Shown: one piece after another, positions 1-8,791 of the stretch
How the letters are laid out: the number at the start of each line of letters is the position of its first letter
Numbering within the stretch: position 1 is the stretch's first letter
Source of the DNA: Desulfovibrio sp.
Lineage (GTDB): Bacteria; Desulfobacterota; Desulfovibrionia; Desulfovibrionales; Desulfovibrionaceae
Assembly: GCA_016284885.1 (NCBI GenBank)
Contig: JAEEPQ010000003.1
Span: forward strand, 1 to 59,510
DNA: 59,510 nucleotides
Direction: 5' to 3'
The notes under the pieces: model-generated
What the model was told of the DNA's origin: nothing
The model's database searches: none
What the model saw: the letters and a program-made list of their open reading frames with translations, nothing else
Position numbers and translations under genes: made by a program

Positions 1-1
1 C

Positions 2-499
2 AAGGCCCCTGGCTTGGAAGTCTTCGATCCCGGTGGCTGCGGCCTAGAGGACTGGGCCATCCCGCAGGACGCTGGGCCTGACAGGAAGAAGAACCCCGTT
101 GTCGCCATGCAGAGCTGGCTCAAGGTCTTCGGCTCGGCCGAAAGCCTGCTGGAAGACCGCCTTGCCGGCATCCTCAAGAGCGGAAAGAGCACGGCGGATC
201 GCGTCGAACATCTGGTTGCGGGCTTTCTCAGGGCGCTGTCCCGGCTTGTGGATTGCGACCGCGACCGGGAGGTGGCCGGCACCGAGGTCTGGGTCTTCAG
301 GACGGGCGAGACGCTCCAGCTCGCCCGCCGGCTGCGCCGGCAGTGCGAAGGCTTCCCGGCAGAGCAGGCCCTGCTTGGCGCCGTGGCGCAGGAGATCCAA
401 GCAAAGCTCGCCGGCGCGGCTTCGGAGGCGGGTCCGGTGCTGGCAAAGTACCTCGCCTTCATCGGCATCGAGCAAGGCTGCAAGGAGGCCAGATCATGA
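2..499 (+). CDS. Hypothetical protein, 5' end outside the window
   Basis: The reading frame is open back to the left edge, so the true start lies upstream and at least 165 residues are visible. The visible part is soluble, rich in Ala, Arg, Glu and Leu, predicted mostly helical, and has no motif I recognise. Its stop codon overlaps the start of the following helicase in an ATGA arrangement, and the helicase ribosome binding site (AAGGAGG, 482-488) lies inside this gene. The two are therefore probably translationally coupled and functionally linked. Small accessory proteins beside large SNF2-type helicases are common in phage-defence modules, but nothing in this sequence proves that role. Function unknown. 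Confidence 0.7.
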   Translation, partial: KAPGLEVFDPGGCGLEDWAIPQDAGPDRKKNPVVAMQSWLKVFGSAESLLEDRLAGILKSGKSTADRVEHLVAGFLRALSRLVDCDRDREVAGTEVWVFRTGETLQLARRLRRQCEGFPAEQALLGAVAQEIQAKLAGAASEAGPVLAKYLAFIGIEQGCKEARS

Positions 500-3400
500 G
501 AAGCCGTCCCATGGAGGCCATACTCGCCACGCCCGGGAACATCGAAGGCGACGTGCTGAAGAGCTGGCAGCGCCAGCAGCGCGAGGCCAAGGCCATCGCA
601 GACCGCTTCGAGCAGGGCTTCAAGACCGTCCTGCTGGCCGACGAGGTGGGCATGGGCAAGACCTATGCGGCCCTTGCCGTCATGGCGGACTACGTCTTCC
701 AGACCGAGGAGAACAACCGCAAGGTGCTGCTGGTCGTCCCCACGGGCAGCGTCCTGCTCGACAAGTGGGAGCAGGAGATCACGACCTTCTCCAAGCGCTA
801 CTTGAACCCCGCCGTGGCCGGCGGTGGCCGCAAGACCCTGCGTCCCCACCGCATCGGCACCCTGTCCGAGCTCTTCTTCTGCCTCAACGACTACCTCAAG
901 ATTGACGTGGAGCGCGAGAACGGCAATGACGTGCGTCATTTCGCCCGCTGCTTCAAGGACTGGCATCTCAGCAGAAAAGGAAGGGAGCAGACGCGCTTCC
1001 TCAAGGCCGGCATCCTGCAGACGGAGGTCAGCGAGACCGACTGGCACCGCTTCTGCTCTAGGTACTCGCCGGCCATTGCGAACATCTACTTCGACCGCCT
1101 GAACGCACGGCAGGAGGAACGGATCCGCAGCCTTGCCAGGCGTCTTGATCCGCAAAGTGGCAGCCAGAGTGGCATCTACGGCTATGTCCGCGACTTCTTC
1201 AAGGAGTTTTCCAGCCTCCAGGACGCTCTCGAGCCCAACGTGCTGCTTGTGAGTACCGGCATGCTCGGGCGCGGTCTCGGGCGGGAGAGCAAATGGGCTC
1301 GTCCCCTTGGCCTGTACGTGGCAAGTCGCCTTGTCTTCGGGAAGCACGACAAGGAGAAATGGCTCGTCGACGCGGCCTGCTGCGGCATCGTGGAGCACGG
1401 CACAAGGCTGGTCGACGTGGAGCCCTTCACGAAGTCGAACTTCTACGGCCTCGAGCAGGCCGTTGATGTCGCCTTGAACGACAGCGTGCAGAAGGCTATC
1501 CGCAAGCATGCGCCAAGACTTCTTGAAGACGCCATCTTCGCAAACATCCTCGGCGCTCAGCTGGACCGCGCTGGCATAGGTCTTGCCGTCGTGGACGAGG
1601 TGCACAACTGGAGGAGCGGAACGACCAACGGCGCCGGCAGGTTCCGCTCCCTCTGGGCGCCCCGCATTCCCCGGCGTCTTGTCATGTCGGCCACGCCCTT
1701 CCAGATTGATAAGGGCGAACTGCGCAACGTCTTCACCGTGGCATCGGGGCTCAAGCGCAAGGGCCAGGGAGAGAAGTCGGACGACATGTCCATGCAGGCG
1801 GTCGAAAAGGCGATGGCTTCCGGCGGGCCTGCCGATGCCGCGCTCAAGGCCAGCGAGCGTTTCGAGGCCTCGTGGAAGGAACTCTCCGCACACGACATCA
1901 GCGAACTGGAAAAGGGCCTGCAGCAGGTTCAGGACAGGGAAAGAGATAAGGCTGATGGCTGCAGGGAAGCGGACGTTCGATCGTGGCTCAAGGGCTTCCT
2001 GCAGAGGCTTGCCAGCGGCGCCACTGCCTCGTCGGCTCTGCAGGCCTTTGCGGCCAGGGCGCTGGCCTACAGGGAAAAGCTGGACGGCTTCGAGTCGGCT
2101 CTCAGGGACGTGGTCATCCGCCACGTCCGCGACAGGGCGATACGGGGCTGGCACTGCGGAGAACAGTACCAAAGGTGCGGCCTGCCGGCAGAGCCGCGCC
2201 GGAACGTCGTCTACGAGACCGAAGGTCTGGCGCCCGAGGGCGGGGACATGGTCGCCTTTGTGGGCATGCGCGCCCAGCAGCTCTTAAGCCGGGCGCTGAC
2301 GGGAAGCGACAAGGAGAGCGTCTACCTGCTGGGTGGCCTCAACTCGAGCTACGAAGCCTTCAGGGAAAGCTGGGACAATGCCGGCCTCGGCCGGCTCCAG
2401 CCGGCAGCGACGGGTGAAGTCAGGGCCTACCTCGACTTCTTCCTGGAGGACCTTGTGAAGAACGGCATCCACCCCAAGGTCAAGGCAAGCTGCGACCGCG
2501 CCGTTGCCAACTACCATGAGCACCGCAAGACGCTCGTCTTCTGCAACCGGCTCAAAACCCAGAAGGCGCTTCGCGATCGCATCCTTGAGGAGCTCAGGTT
2601 CGACAAGCCGATGCTCTCCAGAATACGCACAAGGGTGCTTGAGGACTTCGCCTGCGTGGACTTCTACCTCAGCCGCTCGCTGGCCTGCGCCCGTGGTCGC
2701 CAGCTTGACGCTGCGGCCGTCGACCTGGAGCAGATCCGTTCGGACATGCTGGTTGCCATGGGCTGGATGGGAGGCGAAAGGTTCACCGAGCGGCGTCTGA
2801 TGCGCCTCGCCGACCTCAGCCTTGCCAGGCGCCTTTTCCCTGCGTGTCGCTTCACGAAGCTGCTCGATGAAAGGCACAGGGATGCCCTGCGTCATCTGCT
2901 CTGGGGGCGGACGCGCTGGAACGCGCCGTCCGAGTCCTCCGCAAGCGTTGAAGACGCCCATGAGGAGCAGGCCATGGGGAGAGAGGAGGCAAAGGCGCCG
3001 GAACTCAGCCATGCGACGCTCGAGAGGTTCGTCAACGGCATCTGCTCCGGCCCCAGCATCTGGCATGCCGGTGGCAATGCTGGCGAACTCCACGATGCGT
3101 TGCAGAGGCTGCTGGAGTCGGAAGCCTCCCAGATCGACGAGGGGCTCCAGTCCGGAGCAAGCCAGGAAGATGCCGGCGTCTTCACGCTGGCCAAGCTCCT
3201 CGTCGACGTTCCGAGGGGACTCAGGAAGGTCCTGCTGCGCATGGACCGCATGCAGGGCATGGAGGGCTGCCTGGAGAACTACGGCCGGACCATGGTCGAC
3301 CTGCTCGCATCCCGAAGCCTTGAGCCCCGCTCAGCCTGGCAGCAGACCGTGAAGTTCGCGAAGATGCTCGCCGACGAAGAGTGCACCTCGCGTGCCAGTA

Positions 3401-3778
3401 CGTCATCCACCACGATCTGTCCTGGAATCCCGCTCTGCTCGAGCAGCGCACAGGCCGCGTGGACAGGGTCGGCTCCCTTGCCTTGCGGAGCACGGGAACG
3501 GAGCGCGTCATCGCCTCGGGTGTGCCCTTCCTGTGCACGGCTACGACACCTTCCAGTACGAGACAGTGCTCGCCAGAGCCCAGAAGCAGGAGATCCTGCT
3601 CGGCTGTCCGGACTTTTCCAAGGATGCTTTCGAGGAGAAGGAGGATCGGAACGGCAACGTCGCAGTTGCCGAGACCGATGCGGACCAAGGCGCCAGACTC
3701 GGGCAGGAGTGCCGCGGACTGCCGAAGGATCTCCTCTCCTTCTTCCAGGTGGATTTATCTCTCAAGGATGAGCATTGA
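496..3778 (+). pseudogene. SNF2/DEAH-type helicase, broken near its 3' end
   Basis: The start ATG at 496 follows AAGGAGG by 7 bases. The N-terminal ATPase lobe is intact: Walker A with ADEVGMGKT at residues 48-56, Walker B DEVH at 367-370, and SATPF at about 398. The second lobe begins near residue 676 (KTLVFCN) and is followed by a long helical insertion. Near 3376-3383 the coding signal jumps to a second frame, where HLACQYVIHHD and motif VI (EQRTGRVDRVG) appear. Near 3531-3536 it jumps to a third frame (HGYDTFQYETVL) that runs to a stop at 3776-3778. The stretch that should lead into HLAC, normally a TExxxEGIDL-like motif, is missing, so a small deletion accompanies the first shift. As given, the protein would lose motifs V and VI. 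It is a DNA-dependent ATPase or translocase by family, perhaps part of a defence island. A real pseudogene or assembly errors are both possible. Confidence 0.8.
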
Positions 3779-3898
3779 GCGATAGCTGGCGAAGTAACAG
3801 GGTATAACAGAATCAATCTTTAGATAATAATCAATGATAAGTGTGAAGTATTGTTTTATACTGCAATGCAATATATCGTTAATTTTGACAGTATAAGA
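3779..3898. other. AT-rich spacer between convergent genes
   Basis: About 120 bases of strongly AT-rich DNA follow the helicase, in sharp contrast with the GC-rich genes on both sides. It contains short A/T runs but no reading frame. Such a composition break often marks the edge of acquired DNA. The neighbours point towards each other, so a promoter is not required here. Confidence 0.5.
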
Positions 3899-3939
3899 TG
3901 AAAACGCCCCCGCAAGGCCTGTGGCTCGTGCGAGGGCGT
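3899..3939 (-). terminator. Rho-independent terminator of the aminotransferase gene
   Basis: On the minus strand an ACGCCC/GGGCGT stem, extended by CGCA/TGCG with one bulge, is followed directly by TTTTC. It lies 36 bases past the aminotransferase stop codon, in the right orientation. Confidence 0.8.
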
Positions 3940-3974
3940 CAACGTCTATGACGGATCTGGAGAAAGCCTTCCGG

Positions 3975-5162
3975 CTAGTCGTGCACCTCGTCGACGGGCT
4001 CGCCGGGCTTGCCCTGGAGGGCCTTTCTGTAAGTCGCCAGGCCCTGCTCGAGGAAGTCGTGGCAGCCGGAGAAGCCGCCGCGGGCGATGACGCACTGGTT
4101 CAGGGCGTACATGGCGGTCGCCACGTCGCCCCAGTCCACCCAGCCCATGTGGCCCACGCGCACGATGCGGCCCTTGAGCTGGTCCTGGCCGCCGGCGAGG
4201 TAGATGCCGTACTGCTCGGCGCAGTCCTTGACCACCTGGACGCCGTCCACGCCTTCGGGGAGCAGGATGCTGGTGATGCCCCAGGTGTAGTTGTCGGGGG
4301 CGAGGAGCTTGAGGCCCATGGCGTCGGCGCAGCGCCGGCAGAACTGGGTGAGGGCCCACTGCTTGCGGTACACGGTCTCAAGGCCGCTCTCGAGGAGCAT
4401 GCCGAGGCTTTCCTCGAGGCCGACGATGAGGTTCACGGGCGTGGTGAAGTGGGTCTCGGACTTGCCGAGTATCTTTTTGCGCTCAGCCGGCAGGTCGAAG
4501 TAGAAGCAGCCGGGCTTGACGTTCTCGCAGATCTTCCAGGCGCGCTCGGAGAGGGCGAGGAGGGCGAGGCCGGGGGGCAGCATGAGGCCCTTCTGGGAGC
4601 CGGTGAGCAGGCAGTCCACGCCCCACTTGTCCATGGGGCAGGGGGAGATGCCCACGCCCGAGATGCCGTCGACCACGAGCAGGGTGTCGGTGGCGCGGGT
4701 GACGGCCGCGATGGCTTCGATGGGATGCAGAACGCCCGTGGAGGTCTCGGACATCTGCACGAGCACGGCCTTGGCGTCTTTGTTCTCCTGGATGGCATGG
4801 GCCACTTCCTCGGCGGAGACGGCGGTGCCCCATTCCTTCTTGATCTCGGCGACCTTGAGGCCGCGCATCTTGGCGATCTCGCCCCAGCGCTCGCCGAACT
4901 TGCCGGCATTGACCACGATGACCGTGTCGCCGGGGTTGAAGAGGCTGTAGACGGTGGCGGTCATGGAGCCGGAACCGGAGCAGGAAAGCGTCAGCACGGG
5001 CTGGGTCGTGCCGAAGAGCAGCTTCAGCTGCTCCTGGGTGTGGTTCATGATCTTGTGGAACTCGCCCTTGCGGTGGTGGATCATGTCCTTGGCCAGGGCT
5101 AGGCGGACGCGTTCGGGCAGGGGGGTGGGGCCGGGGGTGAGAAGGCGCGTTTTGTTGAGCAT
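3975..5162 (-). CDS. Class V PLP-dependent aminotransferase (alanine/serine-glyoxylate type)
   Basis: This 395-residue protein is full length for the class V (SPT/AGAT) family of cytosolic pyridoxal-phosphate enzymes. The N-terminal LLTPGPTPLPERV is the family signature. A glycine/serine cofactor-phosphate region (SCSGSGSM) and VVDGISGVG follow, and the Schiff-base lysine is in TGSQKGLMLPPGL. A substrate-binding Arg/Gly segment (GRIVRVGHMGW) lies near the C terminus. The start at 5162 is preceded by GAGGATC. Related enzymes move amino groups between alanine or serine and glyoxylate or pyruvate; the exact substrate cannot be told from sequence. The gene stands alone, with its own terminator and a candidate promoter. 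Confidence 0.9.
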   Translation of the reverse strand: MLNKTRLLTPGPTPLPERVRLALAKDMIHHRKGEFHKIMNHTQEQLKLLFGTTQPVLTLSCSGSGSMTATVYSLFNPGDTVIVVNAGKFGERWGEIAKMRGLKVAEIKKEWGTAVSAEEVAHAIQENKDAKAVLVQMSETSTGVLHPIEAIAAVTRATDTLLVVDGISGVGISPCPMDKWGVDCLLTGSQKGLMLPPGLALLALSERAWKICENVKPGCFYFDLPAERKKILGKSETHFTTPVNLIVGLEESLGMLLESGLETVYRKQWALTQFCRRCADAMGLKLLAPDNYTWGITSILLPEGVDGVQVVKDCAEQYGIYLAGGQDQLKGRIVRVGHMGWVDWGDVATAMYALNQCVIARGGFSGCHDFLEQGLATYRKALQGKPGEPVDEVHD

Positions 5163-5278
5163 GTCGGTCGGATCCTCTGTTGGGGGCCGGGGCTCCGGCG
5201 CAGGGCCGGAAGGCCGGGGTTGCAGGCGCTCTCATGCCCCAGGGCGGGAGCGTCCCTTGTTTCGAGAAGAGGCTGAAC

Positions 5279-5305
5279 TGTATAGCCTTTTCCCTTGAGA
5301 GGCAA
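5279..5305 (-). promoter_or_regulatory. Candidate sigma-70 promoter for the aminotransferase gene
   Basis: Reading the minus strand, TTGCCT is followed 15 bases later by TATACA, about 115 bases upstream of the start codon. The short spacer makes this only a moderate match; the -10 box is the best in the spacer. Confidence 0.35.
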
Positions 5306-5733
5306 ATGCAGGACCAGGGCGTCGCCAGCGGGCTCCAGGGCCCCTTCTGCCAGCCTTCGGGAACGTTATGGAGGACCCGGCAGGCGCGAGGCGCCAGCCC
5401 AGACATGCATGGACGCCTTCTCCCCCTCGCTCGTCAAGTCGACGGCATGCCTGGGGCATGTCGCTGTCGAGCATCTTGATGCAAAGCTGGGGCAATTCTG
5501 CCAGCGCCAGCTTCGTTGACAAGCCGATCCAAGGCAGGCACAGTCGGCCTATTCCCCGGTGGTGGCCTGTCCGGCGGGGTGCCTTTGGAGCAGGATGCGT
5601 CTGCTTTGCAAGGACGCAGTTCCAGCAGCCTTTCCGCAAGGCGTCGTGGCCTGCTGGCTCCCTGTCCCAGATGTCGCACGGATGCCGTCCCGCGCCGGGT
5701 GCGGCCAGTCGTGAAGCGAGAAGGAGCGTTGCG
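5306..5733. other. Intergenic region without a recognised gene
   Basis: This region lies between the divergent aminotransferase and YqiA-like genes. No reading frame in it resembles a protein family or has a convincing ribosome binding site. A TTGACA at 5516-5521 has no -10 box at usable spacing. Confidence 0.5.
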
Positions 5734-6312
5734 ATGATATTCTATGTCCATGGATTCAATTCGGGTGCCGGAAGCTCCTCGGGAAGGCTGCTGGCGCGCC
5801 AGCTCGGCGTCGAGGTCCATCCTCTGGAGTACAGCTCCGACGGCATGTTTGCCGACAACTTCGAGAGCCTGAAGCAGCAGGTGAACACGCACGGCGACGG
5901 CTTCGACGTGCTTGTCGGCACCTCCATGGGCGGCTTCTACGCCCTCATGCTGTCGCAGGCCATGCTCACGCCCTGCGTTGCCTTCAACCCCGTCGTGGAG
6001 CCCCGCAGGCAGCTCAGGCAGTTCCTCGGCAGGAACGTCAACTTCGTGACCCAGAAGGCCTACGACTTCACCGAGGGCATGCTGGACTCCTATCCGGAAC
6101 GCGTTGCCGATCCAGGGAACAACGTCCCGGTCCAGGTCTACGTGTCCGAAACCGACGAGCTCCTGCAGGGCAATGCGGAGCTGGTGCGCGCGATCTTCCC
6201 CGACTGCACGGTGACCCGCACAAGCCACAGGATAGGGGACTTCAGCCCCTATCTGGCAACGATACGCAGCTTCGAAAACTTCCTGGGCGTCCATCCCGAC
6301 AGCAACGACTGA
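5734..6312 (+). CDS. YqiA/YcfP-like alpha/beta hydrolase (UPF0227)
   Basis: The 192-residue protein has the compact alpha/beta-hydrolase layout of the YqiA/UPF0227 family. It opens with MIFYVHGFNSGAGSSSG (strand, then HGF oxyanion region). The nucleophile elbow is GTSMGGFYA, with Ser as nucleophile. An acid region follows (VSETDELL) and the histidine is probably in TSHRIGDF. The length fits the family, whose characterised members are small esterases. The start at 5734 is chosen because AAGGAG lies 9 bases upstream and the hydrolase fold begins there; the open frame upstream of it has no homology. Substrate unknown; probably cytosolic and monocistronic. Confidence 0.85.
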   Translation: MIFYVHGFNSGAGSSSGRLLARQLGVEVHPLEYSSDGMFADNFESLKQQVNTHGDGFDVLVGTSMGGFYALMLSQAMLTPCVAFNPVVEPRRQLRQFLGRNVNFVTQKAYDFTEGMLDSYPERVADPGNNVPVQVYVSETDELLQGNAELVRAIFPDCTVTRTSHRIGDFSPYLATIRSFENFLGVHPDSND

Positions 6313-6481
6313 GAAGGCTCTGGACGCAGTCCCGGGCTTCGCTCGGGACTTCGTCCTGATTGCTGCTGTGCCCGGCATACCGTCGGGCATCTTGGCGGAC
6401 ATGGCAGATGGGCGGGCAAGGCATCCCCTTCTGGCGTTGCCAGCGCGGCGTCCCGCCCCCGGGGAAGCCCGCGCAGCCCCG

Positions 6482-6510
6482 TTGGTTTTTCCCGCCGTCC
6501 GGCCTATGAT
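6482..6510 (+). promoter_or_regulatory. Candidate sigma-70 promoter for the IS256-like gene
   Basis: TTGGTT and TATGAT are separated by exactly 17 bases, 50 bases upstream of the start codon. The gene therefore seems to have its own promoter, unlike a fragment carried in passively. Confidence 0.55.
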
Positions 6511-6559
6511 GCCCTGAGGCCTGGCCCGTGGGCCTGGCCCGCGCTGGAAGGACATGCCT

Positions 6560-7828
6560 ATGGACAAGGAAGACCCCTGGAAGCAGACGGCAGACCAGCT
6601 TGCCGAGCTGGAGCGCGTCGTTGCGCCTTTCCTCGAGCATCCCTGCGCTTCGGCCCGGATCAGGCACCTCTATGCGGAGCTTGCCGAGCTGTTCCCGAAG
6701 GTTGCCGGCGGGAGAGCGAACGAGGACGGCATGGCGCTCATCCGCCTGCGCGCACGCCTCCAGTCGCTGCGCGAGCGCTGCCAGACAGAGATGGCCCGCC
6801 TTGTCCGCAAGAAGGAAAGCGCGCTCGCTCAGCCCGATGTTTCGGAGCGGGCCCTGCGCGAGCACTTGGCCTTCAAGCACTGGGCGGCCAGAGAGCTCTC
6901 CCGCGAAGCTCTCGACGCCCTGCATGCGGAGTGCGGGCTCAGGCTCACGCCCTCCGCCTGCGAGCGGACCGTGGCCGACCTGCTCGGCGGCTTCAAGGCC
7001 TTTCTGGAGCGTCCGCTCAAGGCCCAGTGGCCTCTGGTCTGGATATGCGCACCCAAGCAGCTGCGCCTCCAGGCAGGCGGCTGGAAGCGCCACGTCTTCA
7101 CGCTCTTCTGCGCCGTGGGCCTGGATTCTGGGCTTGTGCCTGAGCTGCTCGGCCTCTGGGCCGGCGAAGGCGCCTGCGACGGCGTGCACGAAGCCATCCT
7201 TGGCGACATGAAGGCCCGCGGCGTGCGCGACCTGCTCTTCGCGACCTTCGACATGTTCTCGGGCCAGCTCTACTTCGAGGACGAAACGCTGTGGCTGGAG
7301 GCCTTCGGGCAGGAGTTCCCGAAAAGCCGCCTCGTCTGCGGAATCGCTCAGGCCGCGCGGGCCGTGCTGCCGCGGCTCAGGCCGGGCGAGGAGCGCGCCC
7401 GCTTCAAGCGGGACTTCTTCAATCTTGCCCTGGCAGAGGACCAGTCCGCCTTTGCGAGCCTCCGCAAGGACTTTGCCATGACCTGGCAGGCGCATCCGGA
7501 CGCCCTCGACATGGCGGACATGCTGTTCGACAGCCTGGAGGCCTCGCTCGACGTGCCGGCAGCCGTGCGCAGGGCGCTGGCCGAAGCCCTGCCCATGCGT
7601 CCCGTGCACGGCATGTTCAACAGGATTCCCGCCTTTCGCAGCCCCTCCCTCGCCTGGCTCTTTGCCTACTGCGGGAAGAGCCTGCCCCACGCCGAGCACT
7701 GGTGGGACATCATGGACAAGCGCTCCTTTGCCCGCGCCCTCGATGCCATCATGGCCATCCCCGAGCTGGCTCGCCGCATCCAGAGCAGCCGGAAGCGGAC
7801 GAGGCAGATTACCCTCTTTGAGCTGTAG
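6560..7828 (+). CDS. IS256/Mutator transposase-like protein lacking catalytic residues
   Basis: The 422-residue product aligns by eye, segment by segment, with the RNase H-like core of IS256-family (Transposase_mut) enzymes: a strand region (KRHVFTLFCAVGLDSG), then ELLGLWAGEGA, then MKARGVRDLLFATFD, then SRLVCGIAQAARAVLP, then the helical insertion with AEDQSAFASL and WQAHPDALD. The first catalytic Asp (LDA in IS256) is replaced by VW at about residues 160-161. The second may persist as D231 (TFDMF). The Glu in the NxxE helix is replaced near residue 354 (MFNRI). Residues 1-150 are helical and may form a coiled coil. No terminal inverted repeats are seen and base use matches the neighbours, so this looks like a domesticated gene rather than an active insertion sequence. 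The ATG at 6560 has GGAAGGA at optimal spacing; the ATG at 6554 is too close. The family call comes from pattern recognition only. Confidence 0.6.
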   Translation: MDKEDPWKQTADQLAELERVVAPFLEHPCASARIRHLYAELAELFPKVAGGRANEDGMALIRLRARLQSLRERCQTEMARLVRKKESALAQPDVSERALREHLAFKHWAARELSREALDALHAECGLRLTPSACERTVADLLGGFKAFLERPLKAQWPLVWICAPKQLRLQAGGWKRHVFTLFCAVGLDSGLVPELLGLWAGEGACDGVHEAILGDMKARGVRDLLFATFDMFSGQLYFEDETLWLEAFGQEFPKSRLVCGIAQAARAVLPRLRPGEERARFKRDFFNLALAEDQSAFASLRKDFAMTWQAHPDALDMADMLFDSLEASLDVPAAVRRALAEALPMRPVHGMFNRIPAFRSPSLAWLFAYCGKSLPHAEHWWDIMDKRSFARALDAIMAIPELARRIQSSRKRTRQITLFEL

Positions 7829-8135
7829 CGTCGCCGCGCTTGCGGTTCCGGCAAGCTGACGCGTGCCTTGCCGAGACAGGAAGGCGCCGCGTTCAGCAGA
7901 AGACGACGCGCGACGTGCCCAGGTGGCTGGTTCGGGCAGCGCTTTCAAACTTTTGGGAATGCAATCTCAACACGTTGTCACACGTGTCTTTTGGGATTGC
8001 GATCCAAAAATTATACAACGAATCAACTTTGTTGGAGATTTTTCCTATAAGCAGGACTAGGCATCAAATTATTGATATTATCACGACAAAATTGTATCCA
8101 GTGGATGAGTTTCAGCGCAACATGAAGCAGCCGGG
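7829..8135. other. Partly AT-rich spacer without a gene
   Basis: The segment from about 7940 to 8110 is much richer in A+T than its surroundings and carries the short direct repeat listed next. No intact reading frame is convincing. It precedes the DUF4143 remnant and may be decayed sequence from the same acquired locus. Confidence 0.5.
7951..8004. repeat. Imperfect 16-bp direct repeat in the AT-rich spacer
   Basis: TTTTGGGAATGCAATC (7951-7966) and TTTTGGGATTGCGATC (7989-8004) match at 14 of 16 positions and start 38 bases apart. The second copy is almost self-complementary with the following CAAAA. An ACACGTGT palindrome lies between them. This could be an old operator or insertion scar; the function is unknown. 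Confidence 0.45.
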
Positions 8136-8461
8136 GTGGATGTGGAGCATGAGCTGGAGAACATCATCTATCTGGAGCTGCTCAGGCGAGATGTGAAGTC
8201 TACGTCGGCAAGCTTGACGAGGCGGAACTAGACTTCGTGGCCCGAATTCAAGACAGTATCGTCTCTGTTCTGGCTGCCAAGACAGTGCGTGACGCCAAGA
8301 TGCTTGAGCGCGGGCGTGCTCCCTTTCGTCGCCTTGCCGAACACTATCCCAAGTACCTGTTCTCCCTGGACGATGACCTTGAAGCCGACGACGGCATTCG
8401 CCGGTTGCATGCCCTTGACTGGCCCATGGGCCGGACGAAGCGCTTCCTGCCTCGCGGGTGA
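8136..8461 (+). pseudogene. 3' remnant of a DUF4143-type AAA ATPase
   Basis: Two frames together spell the C-terminal end of the AAA/DUF4143 ATPase family. The first frame (from 8136) gives HELENIIYLELLRR. After a shift near 8190 a second frame gives CEVYVGKLDEAELDFVA, TVRDAKMLER, HYPKYLFSLDDD and DGIRRLHALDW, up to a stop at 8459-8461. Family members are about 400 residues, so only the last quarter remains, with no ATPase domain. DUF4143 ATPases are scattered, frequently transferred genes of uncertain role, and remnants are common. Nothing here can make a working protein. Confidence 0.8.
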
Positions 8462-8718
8462 GGCTGCGGGAGCGGACGGCGTGCGCACTCCCCGTCTCGC
8501 CGGCAGGGCAGGCCTCTGACGCAAGGTTCTGTCCCTGAGGGGCATAGTCCTGTCCAGGATGCAGAACTCCCGACCGATCTTCAGGCAGAGCTTGAGGCAG
8601 GCATCCCCCTGCTGCTTCTGGCAGTCTCGCCGGCAGGCGGCTATGCCCGCAGGCCATATGCTCCGACGTTCTGTCCGCGCCAGGCCTTGGCGCGGAGGCT
8701 TGAGATTTGTAGACGAAA

Positions 8719-8747
8719 TTGACATTGAAATTCAATGTTGATATAAG
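8719..8747 (+). promoter_or_regulatory. Strong sigma-70 promoter overlapped by a perfect palindromic operator
   Basis: TTGACA (8719-8724) and TATAAG (8742-8747) are exactly 17 bases apart, 45 bases upstream of the MoxR start. The spacer holds a perfect 8-1-8 inverted repeat at 8722-8738 with arms ACATTGAA and TTCAATGT. A dimeric regulator bound there would block both promoter elements, so repression is the likely mode. The symmetry is reminiscent of Fur-like AT-rich boxes, but the regulator cannot be named from this. Confidence 0.75.
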
Positions 8748-8791
8748 CCCCTATCTCAGCTACTGCCAGCGCAACGCCAAGGAGGGCGCCC

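Noticed and set aside
3921..5102. Long plus-strand open frame opposite the aminotransferase gene
   Set aside because: It is the antisense shadow of a clear PLP enzyme, with Gly/Ala/Val/His-rich low-complexity translation and no family pattern. The same applies to the long open frames opposite nikA, the porin and the glycogen genes.
5516..5553. TTGACA in the spacer before the YqiA-like gene
   Set aside because: No -10 box lies at 15-19 bases; the nearest candidate is 27 bases away.
5434..6567. Minus-strand frame covering the YqiA-like gene
   Set aside because: The composition is arginine/glycine-rich as expected from the opposite strand of GC-rich coding DNA, and there is no ribosome binding site.
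8502..8641. GTCTCGCCGGCAGG repeated about 125 bases apart
   Set aside because: CCGGCAGG-like words are common in this genome, and the flanks do not match.
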